Below are positions 15,263-24,206 of a stretch of 64,000 nucleotides of DNA, in pieces. Numbering within the stretch: position 1 is the first letter of the stretch; each line of letters starts with the position of its first letter. Origin of the DNA: Bythopirellula sp041737835 (GTDB lineage: Bacteria > Planctomycetota > Planctomycetia > Pirellulales > Lacipirellulaceae); assembly GCA_041737835.1 (NCBI GenBank), contig JBGSQY010000049.1; one strand, 5' to 3'. The translations under genes and the position numbers were made by a program. The notes beneath the pieces are model-generated. The model did not search any database and was not told the DNA's origin. It saw only the letters and a program-made list of their open reading frames with translations.

Positions 15263-17203
15263 CTAAAGCGGCGGCGGATCACGACGTGGTGGCGGCGCGG
15301 GACGCTGAGGCTCAGGCCGTGGAGAAGGCGGCGGATTGTTGTTATCCGGTTGAGTGAGCACGGGGATAATCGTATAGCCTTCCGCCCATTGCCATCCCAA
15401 GGGAGTCTGCAGCTCACGCTGAGCCAGCATCGCCCAGGGCGTGCCGGGATGTTCGGTCACGACTTGTTTCAGCAGCTCCTCGGCGTGCATGCCGAGTGAT
15501 TCGAGCGTACTGTTGGCGAGGTCACGGTCGCTCTTCAATAGCCAAGTATTGTTCGTGTCCTTTTCAAAGGTCATGCCTTGCTTGGCCTTGGCGAGCATGA
15601 CGTTGTAGCCGTCGGTGCGTACCTTTGCCGCGAGCGCACGCCCCAGCGCGAGGTCAAATCCCGCTTGCCACCGCAAACTGCGCACTTTTTGGCGATCAGC
15701 TTCACCATCGAGTAGTATTTTGCAGAGGCGATCGAGCTGCGGCTGGCGAATCGCAGCGGCACGTTGGGCTCGTGACAATTTCTCCGCAAGGCTGGCATCA
15801 TCACGGCGAGGAAACTCGGTGTCGAAATCCTCCATTTGAGAAGTCCACGAAAGTTGTGCCGCTTCGACCAGGGCGGCTTGCGCGCGGTTGCCACTGATTT
15901 GTCGACGATACTCTCGTTCGGAGAAATAATCAGGCTGGTAATTCCTCATCGCTTCGGGCTCAAAAAATGCCGCCAAATGAGCGGTGAGATTATCCGTCTC
16001 AAAGCCACTAACATGTCGCCCCACAATGCGGTTAGGATGCACCGCGAAGTACAGTCCGCCCGTCTCAAAGCAAAGCTTCGTAAGTCCATAGGGTCCAAAG
16101 CCCGAATCGATCAGTTCGTCGTACTTTCCTGAACCGACGAAATGCAATTTCAAGACCTCTGGCATCAGAGTTTCGGGGCCCAAACTCACTGGGACCCATT
16201 GCGGGCGTTGATCGTATTTCGGATCGGGATCAATCCATTTGACATAAGCGGTTTCTCGACCGAATGGCGCCGGACGGCCAACCACATAAACGGGAATCGC
16301 CAGCTTTTGACAAATGCGGATCGTCGCTTCATGCTCCGCAACGTCGTCGCCTGATTCGTCAGTGAACACGACGATCATTACGTGACGTACGTTTTGCTTA
16401 TTCAGCCGGTAGGTGCGAAACTTGTTCGCGACATCGGCAATCGATTGAAAAACGTATTCGTAGCGGGAATTCGAATCGCCAATTGATTCCACGGCCGCTT
16501 CGATTTCCTCGATTTTATCGGTTGGCTTCTGTGTGTAGAGGTGAACCGATTCACCAAACCCTGCTACGGCTGTCAGCAAAGGTTTGTCCTCATGCTTAGA
16601 GAACACCGGATTGTCGGCCGCTTCGATGACACCCAATTCGTCGTAAACGCGTCGAAATCTCCTCAGGATGCTTGCTCGCTCCCCCTTGAGACTTCCTGAT
16701 TCGTCGAACAACCACACCACCAACGTTGGCTGTTGCTCGATGGAAGTCAGTATTTCCTGCGTGATACGGTCAATCGCGCCGAGGGCTCCCGTGGTGCCGA
16801 CGCTGCCGGATCCTTGGACCGAAAGTCGTTCAGACAACTCGGGACCACGAAAGGTGGGGGTCGACACATCCACGGTAAAGCGATCCCCAAAATCACTGGC
16901 AGGTTCGTGCTCGAACAGCACGAGTGATTTTTCGTCGACCTCCATAGCCGCGGCAAGTGCGGAATCGGAGCCGTGCTGGCTCAGAGCACCGATCTCCTCG
17001 GGTGTCACGTCCGCCGCCACAAATTCCTCCGCCAGAAAATTTTCTTCGGGCAGCGAGATGTCTTCCAAAGCCAAGGAGAGTTCTTCGAGCTTTTGAGGCA
17101 CAACAATCGTCGTGAGACCGAGCGCGATCGTTAACAGCAAATGAACAGCCACGCTGGAGAACCAGGCGGCTGAATCGGCGGATCGGTGTAATAAGAATTT
17201 CAT
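15263..17203 (-). CDS. membrane-anchored von Willebrand factor A domain protein
   Basis: 646 residues from the ATG at 17203. The frame stays open further upstream but would then overlap the divergent hydrolase gene, and this ATG places an anchor helix (about 14-35) near the N-terminus. The VWA domain begins about residue 160, with the metal-ion-dependent adhesion site DESGS at 167-171 (DxSxS pattern). The region after ~400 is helical and charged, and the C-terminus is proline-rich (PPPSPRPEPQRPAPPPRR). VWA proteins of this kind bind partners through a divalent metal; the partner here is unknown. It could be part of an envelope complex with the neighbouring lipoprotein. Confidence 0.8.
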   Translation of the reverse strand: MKFLLHRSADSAAWFSSVAVHLLLTIALGLTTIVVPQKLEELSLALEDISLPEENFLAEEFVAADVTPEEIGALSQHGSDSALAAAMEVDEKSLVLFEHEPASDFGDRFTVDVSTPTFRGPELSERLSVQGSGSVGTTGALGAIDRITQEILTSIEQQPTLVVWLFDESGSLKGERASILRRFRRVYDELGVIEAADNPVFSKHEDKPLLTAVAGFGESVHLYTQKPTDKIEEIEAAVESIGDSNSRYEYVFQSIADVANKFRTYRLNKQNVRHVMIVVFTDESGDDVAEHEATIRICQKLAIPVYVVGRPAPFGRETAYVKWIDPDPKYDQRPQWVPVSLGPETLMPEVLKLHFVGSGKYDELIDSGFGPYGLTKLCFETGGLYFAVHPNRIVGRHVSGFETDNLTAHLAAFFEPEAMRNYQPDYFSEREYRRQISGNRAQAALVEAAQLSWTSQMEDFDTEFPRRDDASLAEKLSRAQRAAAIRQPQLDRLCKILLDGEADRQKVRSLRWQAGFDLALGRALAAKVRTDGYNVMLAKAKQGMTFEKDTNNTWLLKSDRDLANSTLESLGMHAEELLKQVVTEHPGTPWAMLAQRELQTPLGWQWAEGYTIIPVLTQPDNNNPPPSPRPEPQRPAPPPRRDPPPL

Positions 17204-17371
17204 AGAGGACCCGCGATTTGGCCCAATCTGTCCATCACTCAATTTTGGACCAGAAGAGCAAAGTCGGCAAGTTGCCACGGATTTTATAACCCCGGCAGGC
17301 TTCCATAGTGTCGAAGCTCGCTGGTGAGTAAAATACAGCATGATTCGAACTTTCCCTGAAGCGAGGATGGC

Positions 17372-18310
17372 ATGAATTCGCTGTATCACCGATTCGCGCT
17401 TGTTTGTCTGGTTTGTCTGTCGGCAAGTAGCCTGTTTGCGCAGCCCGCTCCCCGGGCAGCACGCCCCGCCCCGCCAGAAAACGTCTCCTTCACGACTAAG
17501 GACAATGTTCGCCTGCGAGGGACTTACTATCGCAGCTCCGCGGGACGCGAAGCCGTGCCTATCGTGATGCTGCACGATTCGAAGGAAAGTCGCACGATCT
17601 TCAGCAATCTGGCCCTGGCGCTGCAATCGCCGAGTGATCCACGGATTCAATCACACGCTGTTCTTACCGTCGACCTGCGTGGGCACGGCGAAAGCACCGT
17701 GGCGGTCAATCCCCACTCGGGACAGTCTTCGGAATTGGACTCCTCGAAACTCAAGCCAGTCGATTATGAGGACATGGTGCGGTTCGACATGGAGGCCGTG
17801 CGGCGGTTTTTGGTCGAGCGCAATGATGCCCAGGAATTGAATCTGAACAAACTCTGCCTGCTTGGCACGGGAATGGGGGCCAATGTCGCATTGATTTGGT
17901 CCGCCGTTGACTGGGATACCCCGCCGCTTGCCCAGCGGAAGCAAGGTCAAGACGTGAAAGCCTTGATCTTGGCTTCACCGAGCTGGAAACAGAAAGGGCT
18001 GCCGTTGGTAGCTGCCCTTAAGCACCCCGATGTGCAAAAATTACTGTCAATTATGCTGGTCTACGGCAGCCAAGATGCTAAAGCCAAGCAAAGCGCCGAA
18101 ACGGTTTACAAGAATCTCGAACGTTATCATCCCGAGCCGCCCGTCGACAAAATTCGCACGATGAAGGATTTGTTTGATTATCCGCTGCCTACCAAACTTC
18201 AGGGAAGCAAGCTGCTTGTCGATCCGCAATTCAAAATGATTGCGAACATCGATAACTTCATCAAAGCCCGGTTGGTCGATCAGCCATTTGAGTGGATCCA
18301 ACGCAAATAG
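17372..18310 (+). CDS. secreted alpha/beta-hydrolase-fold protein lacking the usual nucleophile
   Basis: 312 residues with a cleavable signal peptide (hydrophobic 7-23, cleavage near LFAQ). Alpha/beta-hydrolase features include the oxyanion region MLHDSKES (67-73) and DLRGHGES (101-108). The nucleophile elbow, normally GxSxG, reads GTGMG (165-169), so the catalytic serine is replaced by glycine. The protein may be a non-catalytic binding homologue or use another residue. Its divergent neighbour is the VWA gene, and it is convergent with the LysM gene (2-nt gap). Fold assignment is moderately sure; activity is doubtful. Confidence 0.75.
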   Translation: MNSLYHRFALVCLVCLSASSLFAQPAPRAARPAPPENVSFTTKDNVRLRGTYYRSSAGREAVPIVMLHDSKESRTIFSNLALALQSPSDPRIQSHAVLTVDLRGHGESTVAVNPHSGQSSELDSSKLKPVDYEDMVRFDMEAVRRFLVERNDAQELNLNKLCLLGTGMGANVALIWSAVDWDTPPLAQRKQGQDVKALILASPSWKQKGLPLVAALKHPDVQKLLSIMLVYGSQDAKAKQSAETVYKNLERYHPEPPVDKIRTMKDLFDYPLPTKLQGSKLLVDPQFKMIANIDNFIKARLVDQPFEWIQRK

Positions 18311-18312
18311 CG

Positions 18313-18930
18313 TCAGTCGATGATCCGCTCGGGATTGGCGGGGATGCGAAGTTCCACGCCAATCGGCAACAGGTGGGGATTGCTAAGCTGGTCGCGATTG
18401 AGATCGAAGATTTCCAATGCCCGGCCCGCGTCGTGGAGATATCGCTCTGCCATTTTTTCTAACGTATCACCGTTCGAAACGACATGGATCAACTCCGTCG
18501 GCCAGGGAGTTGAGGCGCTCTGAGTGACTGCACCCACGGTATTGTAGGCGGGTTTTGTCGTCTGCTCGTCGGTCAACTCGGGCGTTGGCGTGACCGAGGA
18601 GGTTACAGGACTTTCTTGATGTGCAATCGCGGGATGATTGGCTAAGTCAAAACTTTCCAATCCTGTTACAGGCGCAGACACTTCTGCCAAATCACCCGTG
18701 CTGGCCATGTGGGCCATGACTTGCCCCGTGGCACTAGGAAGCTGATTGGGGTTTGGCGGGGACGATTGAGCAATGGGATCGCCGTTGCTAGCCCGCAAAA
18801 TGGTTGCTGGGGTTTCTGAAGGTGAGCTGGAGTAATCCAATTCGTCGGGCGATTTGCGAAATGGCCAAGCCAGCACAAATCCCACCGCGAGGATGCACCC
18901 TGCCGTCACCAATTTACGTTTGCGAGTCAC
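18313..18930 (-). CDS. LysM-domain membrane protein
   Basis: 205 residues. One N-terminal transmembrane helix (about 8-24) is followed by a long Pro/Ser/Thr-rich spacer. The C-terminal LysM domain has VSNGDTLEKMAERYL and LNRDQLSNPHLLPIGVELRI (about 150-200). LysM domains bind peptidoglycan or other N-acetylglucosamine polymers, so the protein probably tethers the inner membrane to the wall. It lies downstream of secDF on the same strand with 157 nt between. No catalytic domain is attached. Confidence 0.85.
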   Translation of the reverse strand: MTRKRKLVTAGCILAVGFVLAWPFRKSPDELDYSSSPSETPATILRASNGDPIAQSSPPNPNQLPSATGQVMAHMASTGDLAEVSAPVTGLESFDLANHPAIAHQESPVTSSVTPTPELTDEQTTKPAYNTVGAVTQSASTPWPTELIHVVSNGDTLEKMAERYLHDAGRALEIFDLNRDQLSNPHLLPIGVELRIPANPERIID

Positions 18931-19087
18931 GGCCCAAATCCGAGAACGATGTGAAATTGATCACTCTTCGTTCAAAATCGGATGGCCGAATCCGCCCTGA
19001 TAAGCCTTGTCGCTCAAGCGCGCATTGTACCGATCGCACGGGACCGTGTGTGCCGACTCGGTAAGCTTTGCGGGCTATGACCGTTGG

Positions 19088-22000
19088 TCACTTCGTCGCC
19101 GCGAGGTCGCGGGTGCTCACCTTGCTCACAGATGAAACTTTGGAACCACTCTTCTCCTCGAACTGACTCAACCACAGCAGCACGGGCGAGGCGATGAAAA
19201 TCGAGCTGAAAGTACCCACGATGATGCCAGCCGCCATCACAAAGGAGAATGCGTGCAGGCCCTCACCTCCCATGACATAGAGCATGATGACCGAGAAAAT
19301 CGTGGTCAAAGAAGTGAGTAATGTTCGCGATAGAGTTTGGTTGACGCTCTGATTGATCATCTCACTGGTAAGTCGTGGGCTCTTACCTTTGACTTCACGA
19401 ATACGGTCGAACACCACAATCGTGTCGTTGAGCGAATAGCCAATCAACGTGAGGAACGCCGCCACGACCGGCAAGCTGATTTGGAATTTCTCCAGCATCA
19501 GTACTTGTGCCAAGCCGGGTGAGGCTTCGACAATCCAGCCGCAGATGGCCAGCAATCCCAACGTAATGAGAACGTCGTGAACCACAGCCACCAAGGCGGC
19601 GACCCCATAGGTCCAACCGTGGAAGCGGAACCAGATATAGGCCATGATGCCAATGAAGCTCACCACCGTCGAAGCGATGGCCTTGGTCCGCAGATCGTCG
19701 GCCACACGACCGCCAATCTTATTGGCCAACGGGAAAATCGGCTCACTGTTGGTGGATTGTTCGAGTTCAGCAAAGACTTCAGCGGCCGCGGCGGGTGAAA
19801 TTGCCAACTTGACGTCCCAAGTGCCGAAGCGGCGTCCGCTGCCTTGAGTGTAATCAGGATTGGAAATCTCGAACCGAGTCGAGCCATGCCCCTTTGCTTC
19901 CAGAGCTTCGCGAAGCATGTGCTCCACGGTCTCATAATTAACACCGGCATCAATGTCCTTGGGATCACCAAACATCAGTTTGGCTTTGGTGCCATTGGCG
20001 TATAAATCCGCTACGGTGGCAGGAGTTGTCACAGCGGCAGGGGTTTCCGTGTTGGCAACTGGCTCTTCGGTTTCTTCCTCAACTACGGTGTCCTCTTCAA
20101 CAACGGTAGCATCACCCTCCGCGGGTTCATCGACGGTTTCCTCTGCTTCCTCTTCAACTGCTTCGACTTGGAAGTTTGCCAGCCGAGCACTCACTTGCCG
20201 ACGCGATCGGATCGCACCGGTCTGTTCGCTCACCGGGCCGACTTCGGAAATCTCAATGCTGTAGGTTTTGAGCTTATCGCCGAACTTGTCCTGCAGAATT
20301 TGCTGCACGGCCTCAATGTCTTGCTCGATGCTGCTCACGGTGAAGCGTGTCCCCGTGTTTCCGACTTCCACGAGAGAGAGGTTCTTGTCATTGAGATCTG
20401 TTTCCGCGAGGGTGTCCATCACTTCGGAAAAGGTCATCTTGTTGTCGTCGGTGAGCACGAGGGTCACCGACGTTCCCCCCGTGAAGTCGATGTTGAGCAA
20501 ATCAGCTCCCCGATCGACGACGGCATACAAACCAATGGCGGTCAAAATCAAAGATCCAACAAACGCGATACCCCGTTTGCCCATGAAATCGAAGTGGGTC
20601 TCGCCAATGATCTGCGACATTTTGAGGTCTTTGATTTTGCCCAAACGCTCGGCGACGTCGAAAATCAGTCGTGTAAAGAAGATGGCCGCGAACAAACTCA
20701 TCACCGTACCGATGATCAGAGTCACGCCGAAGCCCTTCACGTTGTCGGGGGCAATGCGGTAGATCACCACCGCTGTAATCAAATTCGTAAGGTTCGAGTC
20801 AATAATCGCGGACAAGGCTTTGTCGTAGCCGTTGCGAATGGCCATCCGCAAGGCTGCCCCGCGAGCGCGTTCTTCACGAATACGCTCGAAGATCAGCACG
20901 TTGGCATCTACCGACATACCGACGCTCAGCACCAAACCCGCGAGACCCGGCAAGGTGAACGCCGCGTGGAACAAAACCATCGTCCCCAGGGTCAACAGCA
21001 GATTCACACACAAGGCGATGCATGCCACGAGCCCAGCGAATCGGTAATAAATCAAAAGGAAGACAAACGAAATCACCATACAAAGCAGCATGGCCACGTA
21101 GCTGCGTTCCACGGTTTCGGCACCCAGCGTGGGGCTGATCGTTTCGCGGCTGATGGGCTCTTTGTTCAAAGACGCGGGCAGGCTTCCGGAATTCAGAATG
21201 CCTACAAGCTCATCAACTTCCTGTTGTGTGCCAATTCCCTCGATCGTTCCCGTGGAAGTAATTTTGCTGTTAATATTGGGGGCCGACTTAAGATTTTTGT
21301 CGAGAATAATACCCAAGTTGTACTTCTGGCCCGAAGGGTTCGGCGTGTGGCTCCCCGTCAATTGGCCAAAGCGATAAGCCCCTTGATCGTCGAATGTGAA
21401 GAGAACCACGGGCTGGCCCGTCCCATCAAACGATGCTGAGGTCCGCTGCAAGTAGTCCCCTGTAACGTCGAGTCCATCATTGGTCAGCACCAAAGCCTGC
21501 GGTTGATCGCCAACCAAACGCTTGACGACGCGGTTATCAGGCTGATCAGGTGCACCAAACTCGGCAACATTATAGGGCATCCACTCAGCGACTTTGCGTC
21601 CGCCAAGCATCACTTCATTTTCACTTGTAGGCAGAGCTTTGGCCAACTCGATAATTTCGGTGTTTTCCGAAAAGATCGGCGATGCGGTGATGCGAAACTC
21701 CAGGGCACCGGCGGTGTAAATCCGCCGCTCGATCATGTCGAGTTCTTCTTGGCTCGCCTTGGGGATAATGATTTCAATTTGATCGGGACCATATTCACGA
21801 ATCGAGACTTCCTTCGTACCGCTGGGATCAACACGCTCGCCGAGCGCACCAATCAGCTGCCGCACAAGCTGGCTTTTTTGCGATACGGTTTTGCCCGTAT
21901 TATCGACCCCCTGGGTCGTCGCGTCGGCGGAGGCGACGGCTGAAGTATCCTGCAACTCGTAAATCAGCGTAATACCACCGCTGAGGTCCGGGCCGTACTT

Positions 22001-22375
22001 GAGTTCGCCTTGGTACAGCACGAGGGCAGCCGCCAGGACGGAACCGATGGCCAAGGCAAACTTCCAGCCATAGTCAGGCATCCGCCAGCGCTTGGCAAGA
22101 TAACTGCCGATGATGATCGGAATCACAAAGACCGCGATCACCATGCTGAGCATGATCAGCCCTGGAATGGCCGAGGCCACTTCCGCGGGTGCGGGGGCAT
22201 CCGTATTGCCGGCGACACCGATCTCGGTGCTCACGGTTTCGGCACTTTCTTCCGGCGTCTCTTGCGCGATCATGGGCAGAGCCGACAGCCCGAGGGTCAT
22301 GACCGCGAGTAGCAGCGCAAGTTGGCGCCATTGTGAGAAAAGCGTAAGCACAGTTTCTTTTGCCTTCGTTATCAT
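19088..22375 (-). CDS. secDF: SecDF fusion, protein translocase accessory subunit
   Basis: 1095 residues joining SecD and SecF in one chain. An N-terminal helix and signal-like segment precede the SecD part (DLSGGITLIYELQD near 128; the P1 domain; LVLSVGMSVDANVLIFERIREE in TM4). The SecF part has LLNIDFTGGTSVTLVL and LTLIGYSLNDTIVVFDRIREV. SecDF uses proton motive force to aid export through SecYEG. Between SecD and SecF halves is a Glu/Val/Thr-rich acidic insertion (about residues 735-790), probably disordered. yajC (22430) and tgt (23006) lie just upstream, in the order conserved in many bacteria. Confidence 0.95.
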   Translation of the reverse strand: MITKAKETVLTLFSQWRQLALLLAVMTLGLSALPMIAQETPEESAETVSTEIGVAGNTDAPAPAEVASAIPGLIMLSMVIAVFVIPIIIGSYLAKRWRMPDYGWKFALAIGSVLAAALVLYQGELKYGPDLSGGITLIYELQDTSAVASADATTQGVDNTGKTVSQKSQLVRQLIGALGERVDPSGTKEVSIREYGPDQIEIIIPKASQEELDMIERRIYTAGALEFRITASPIFSENTEIIELAKALPTSENEVMLGGRKVAEWMPYNVAEFGAPDQPDNRVVKRLVGDQPQALVLTNDGLDVTGDYLQRTSASFDGTGQPVVLFTFDDQGAYRFGQLTGSHTPNPSGQKYNLGIILDKNLKSAPNINSKITSTGTIEGIGTQQEVDELVGILNSGSLPASLNKEPISRETISPTLGAETVERSYVAMLLCMVISFVFLLIYYRFAGLVACIALCVNLLLTLGTMVLFHAAFTLPGLAGLVLSVGMSVDANVLIFERIREERARGAALRMAIRNGYDKALSAIIDSNLTNLITAVVIYRIAPDNVKGFGVTLIIGTVMSLFAAIFFTRLIFDVAERLGKIKDLKMSQIIGETHFDFMGKRGIAFVGSLILTAIGLYAVVDRGADLLNIDFTGGTSVTLVLTDDNKMTFSEVMDTLAETDLNDKNLSLVEVGNTGTRFTVSSIEQDIEAVQQILQDKFGDKLKTYSIEISEVGPVSEQTGAIRSRRQVSARLANFQVEAVEEEAEETVDEPAEGDATVVEEDTVVEEETEEPVANTETPAAVTTPATVADLYANGTKAKLMFGDPKDIDAGVNYETVEHMLREALEAKGHGSTRFEISNPDYTQGSGRRFGTWDVKLAISPAAAAEVFAELEQSTNSEPIFPLANKIGGRVADDLRTKAIASTVVSFIGIMAYIWFRFHGWTYGVAALVAVVHDVLITLGLLAICGWIVEASPGLAQVLMLEKFQISLPVVAAFLTLIGYSLNDTIVVFDRIREVKGKSPRLTSEMINQSVNQTLSRTLLTSLTTIFSVIMLYVMGGEGLHAFSFVMAAGIIVGTFSSIFIASPVLLWLSQFEEKSGSKVSSVSKVSTRDLAATK

Positions 22376-22429
22376 TTCAATTTCCGTTAATGATCGAGAA
22401 GAAGTCGGGATTGGACTTCTGCAATCGTG

Positions 22430-22801
22430 TTAGCTTTCTGATTTGGTTTCTTCGTTAATGACGCGGGCGATGGCCGACGCGCTGACGCGAATCTTCGTGC
22501 CGGTGGTTTCGTCGACACGGACCGTGATTTCGTCGCGATCACGTTGAACATTGGTGACGACGCCATGAATGCCGCCGATCGTCACGACGCGATCTTTTTC
22601 CTTGAGATTGGCCACCAAGTCGCGCAAGGCATGTTCTTTATTCTTTTGCGGTCGCAAAATCAGGAAATAAAAGAACACCATGATCGCGATCAAACCAGGC
22701 AGCATGCTCGTTATCCCCGGAGGAGATGCTTCCTCGGCTTGGGCAAACAGCAGGTGGTTCGGCATCGCGAATGCCAATTCAATCGAATTGTGAAAGATCA
22801 T
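22430..22801 (-). CDS. yajC: preprotein translocase subunit YajC
   Basis: 123 residues from the ATG at 22801; starts at 22843 and 22765 are also possible. A single membrane helix (MLPGLIAIMVFFYFLILRP) is followed by the YajC signature QKNKEHALRDLVANLKEKD and RVVTIGGIHGVVTNV. YajC joins SecDF in the holotranslocon. It lies 54 nt upstream of secDF on the same strand and downstream of tgt, the classical tgt-yajC-secDF order. Confidence 0.92.
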   Translation of the reverse strand: MIFHNSIELAFAMPNHLLFAQAEEASPPGITSMLPGLIAIMVFFYFLILRPQKNKEHALRDLVANLKEKDRVVTIGGIHGVVTNVQRDRDEITVRVDETTGTKIRVSASAIARVINEETKSES

Positions 22802-23005
22802 GCCACTTATCAAATACGTTTTGAGTTGATTTCGGCTACCCAAACGACATCGTGGGCGGGACTTACGACAAGAACTGCCGCCTCACCACGCCATCACTCC
22901 GCCAGCAGAGACCACCCGTGCCCCTAGGGACGAATGGTGGGCAAACCGAAGAATCGATCATCATAAATCGAAGCGCCGCAACGGACAAGGGCGACAGACG
23001 CCTCC

Positions 23006-24124
23006 CTAAGGGGCACGCCAACCGGCCATTTTGGCTTCCCGAAATTCCCTAAAGGCGTCCGCTTCAATGGCAGCCCGAGCCTCGGCCATTAGCCTTTGAT
23101 AGTAGGTCAGATTGTGGATCGAGGTGAGAATCGGCCCCAGCATCTCCTTAGCTTGAAACAGATGCCGAAGATAACCACGGCTATGTTGGCAAGCGGGGCA
23201 AGGACAGCCAGGCTCCAGTGGGCTTTGGTCCAGTTCGTGAGAAGCATTACGCAACCGCACGGGCCCGCGATCCGTGAAAGCCAGCGCATTTCGGCCATTG
23301 CGAGTCGGCATCACGCAGTCGAACATGTCGACCCCACGGGCCATGCACTCGACCAAGTCTTCCGGCCGCCCCACGCCCATTAAGTAACGGGGCTTTTCCG
23401 TGGGCAAATAGGGCGTCGTGAATTCCAAGGTTTCATACATTTGCCACGGCTCTTCGCCGACGCTCAGACCGCCGACGGCAAATCCGGGGAAATCCAAGCC
23501 CACGAGGGCTTCGGCACTTTCACGGCGCAACTGGGCATCGAGCCCGCCCTGCACTATGCCCAGCAACATTTGGTCGTCACGTCGCGATGCCTTAAGACAG
23601 CGCTCCGCCCAGCGAACGCTCCGGCGCATCGCGTCGGCGATCACGTCGGTTTGATTGGGGAGCGCGATCACGTGATCGAACTGCATCACAAAATCGCTTC
23701 CGAGATTTTCTTGAATTTCGATGGATCGCTCGGGGGTCAATTCCATCCGCGAACCATCGATATGAGAACGGAACGATACGCCCTGCTCGGTCACCTTAGA
23801 CATGGCCGCGAGACTGAAAACCTGGAAGCCACCGCTGTCGGTGAGAATGGGGCCCGACCACCCCATGAACTTGTGCAGGCCACCGTGGGCCGCCACCACG
23901 TCGTCGCCTGGGCGCAGCGCCAAGTGATAGGTGTTGCCGAGAATGATTTGCGCGCCGGTTTCGCGCAAGCGACCGACATCCAAACCTTTGACCGTGCCGA
24001 CGGTGCCGACGGGCATGAACGTGGGAAGTTCCACGATCGCCCGTGGTGTATGCAAACGCGCACGCCGGGCGCCCGTGTGCCGATCAACGTGCAACAATTC
24101 GAAACGAAAAGCGGAACTCGCCAT
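23006..24124 (-). CDS. tgt: queuine tRNA-ribosyltransferase
   Basis: 372 residues, the usual bacterial Tgt length. Motifs: GNTYHLALRPGDD (about 83-95), ILTDSGGFQVFSL (substrate loop), the GGLSVGE motif, and the catalytic segment RGVDMFDCVMPTRNGRNAL. The zinc site is CPCPACQHSRGYLRHL plus a downstream His. The enzyme swaps guanine 34 for preQ1 in tRNAs with GUN anticodons. It is the first gene of the tgt-yajC-secDF series. All active-site residues appear intact. Confidence 0.95.
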   Translation of the reverse strand: MASSAFRFELLHVDRHTGARRARLHTPRAIVELPTFMPVGTVGTVKGLDVGRLRETGAQIILGNTYHLALRPGDDVVAAHGGLHKFMGWSGPILTDSGGFQVFSLAAMSKVTEQGVSFRSHIDGSRMELTPERSIEIQENLGSDFVMQFDHVIALPNQTDVIADAMRRSVRWAERCLKASRRDDQMLLGIVQGGLDAQLRRESAEALVGLDFPGFAVGGLSVGEEPWQMYETLEFTTPYLPTEKPRYLMGVGRPEDLVECMARGVDMFDCVMPTRNGRNALAFTDRGPVRLRNASHELDQSPLEPGCPCPACQHSRGYLRHLFQAKEMLGPILTSIHNLTYYQRLMAEARAAIEADAFREFREAKMAGWRAP

Positions 24125-24206
24125 CAGCCATCAACTTTCAGCTAAGAGCTTGAATTGCCTAACAGCTACTACTCCGCAATCCGAACTCCGCATTCCGAAA
24201 TTCTTC

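Noticed and set aside
17204..17650. N-terminal extension of the VWA protein
   Set aside because: The extra ~149 residues have no signal or domain and overlap the divergent hydrolase gene; the ATG at 17203 gives a normal membrane anchor.
20168..21439. 423-residue open frame opposite secDF
   Set aside because: It is the antisense of well-supported SecDF coding sequence, with no family features and no ribosome-binding site.
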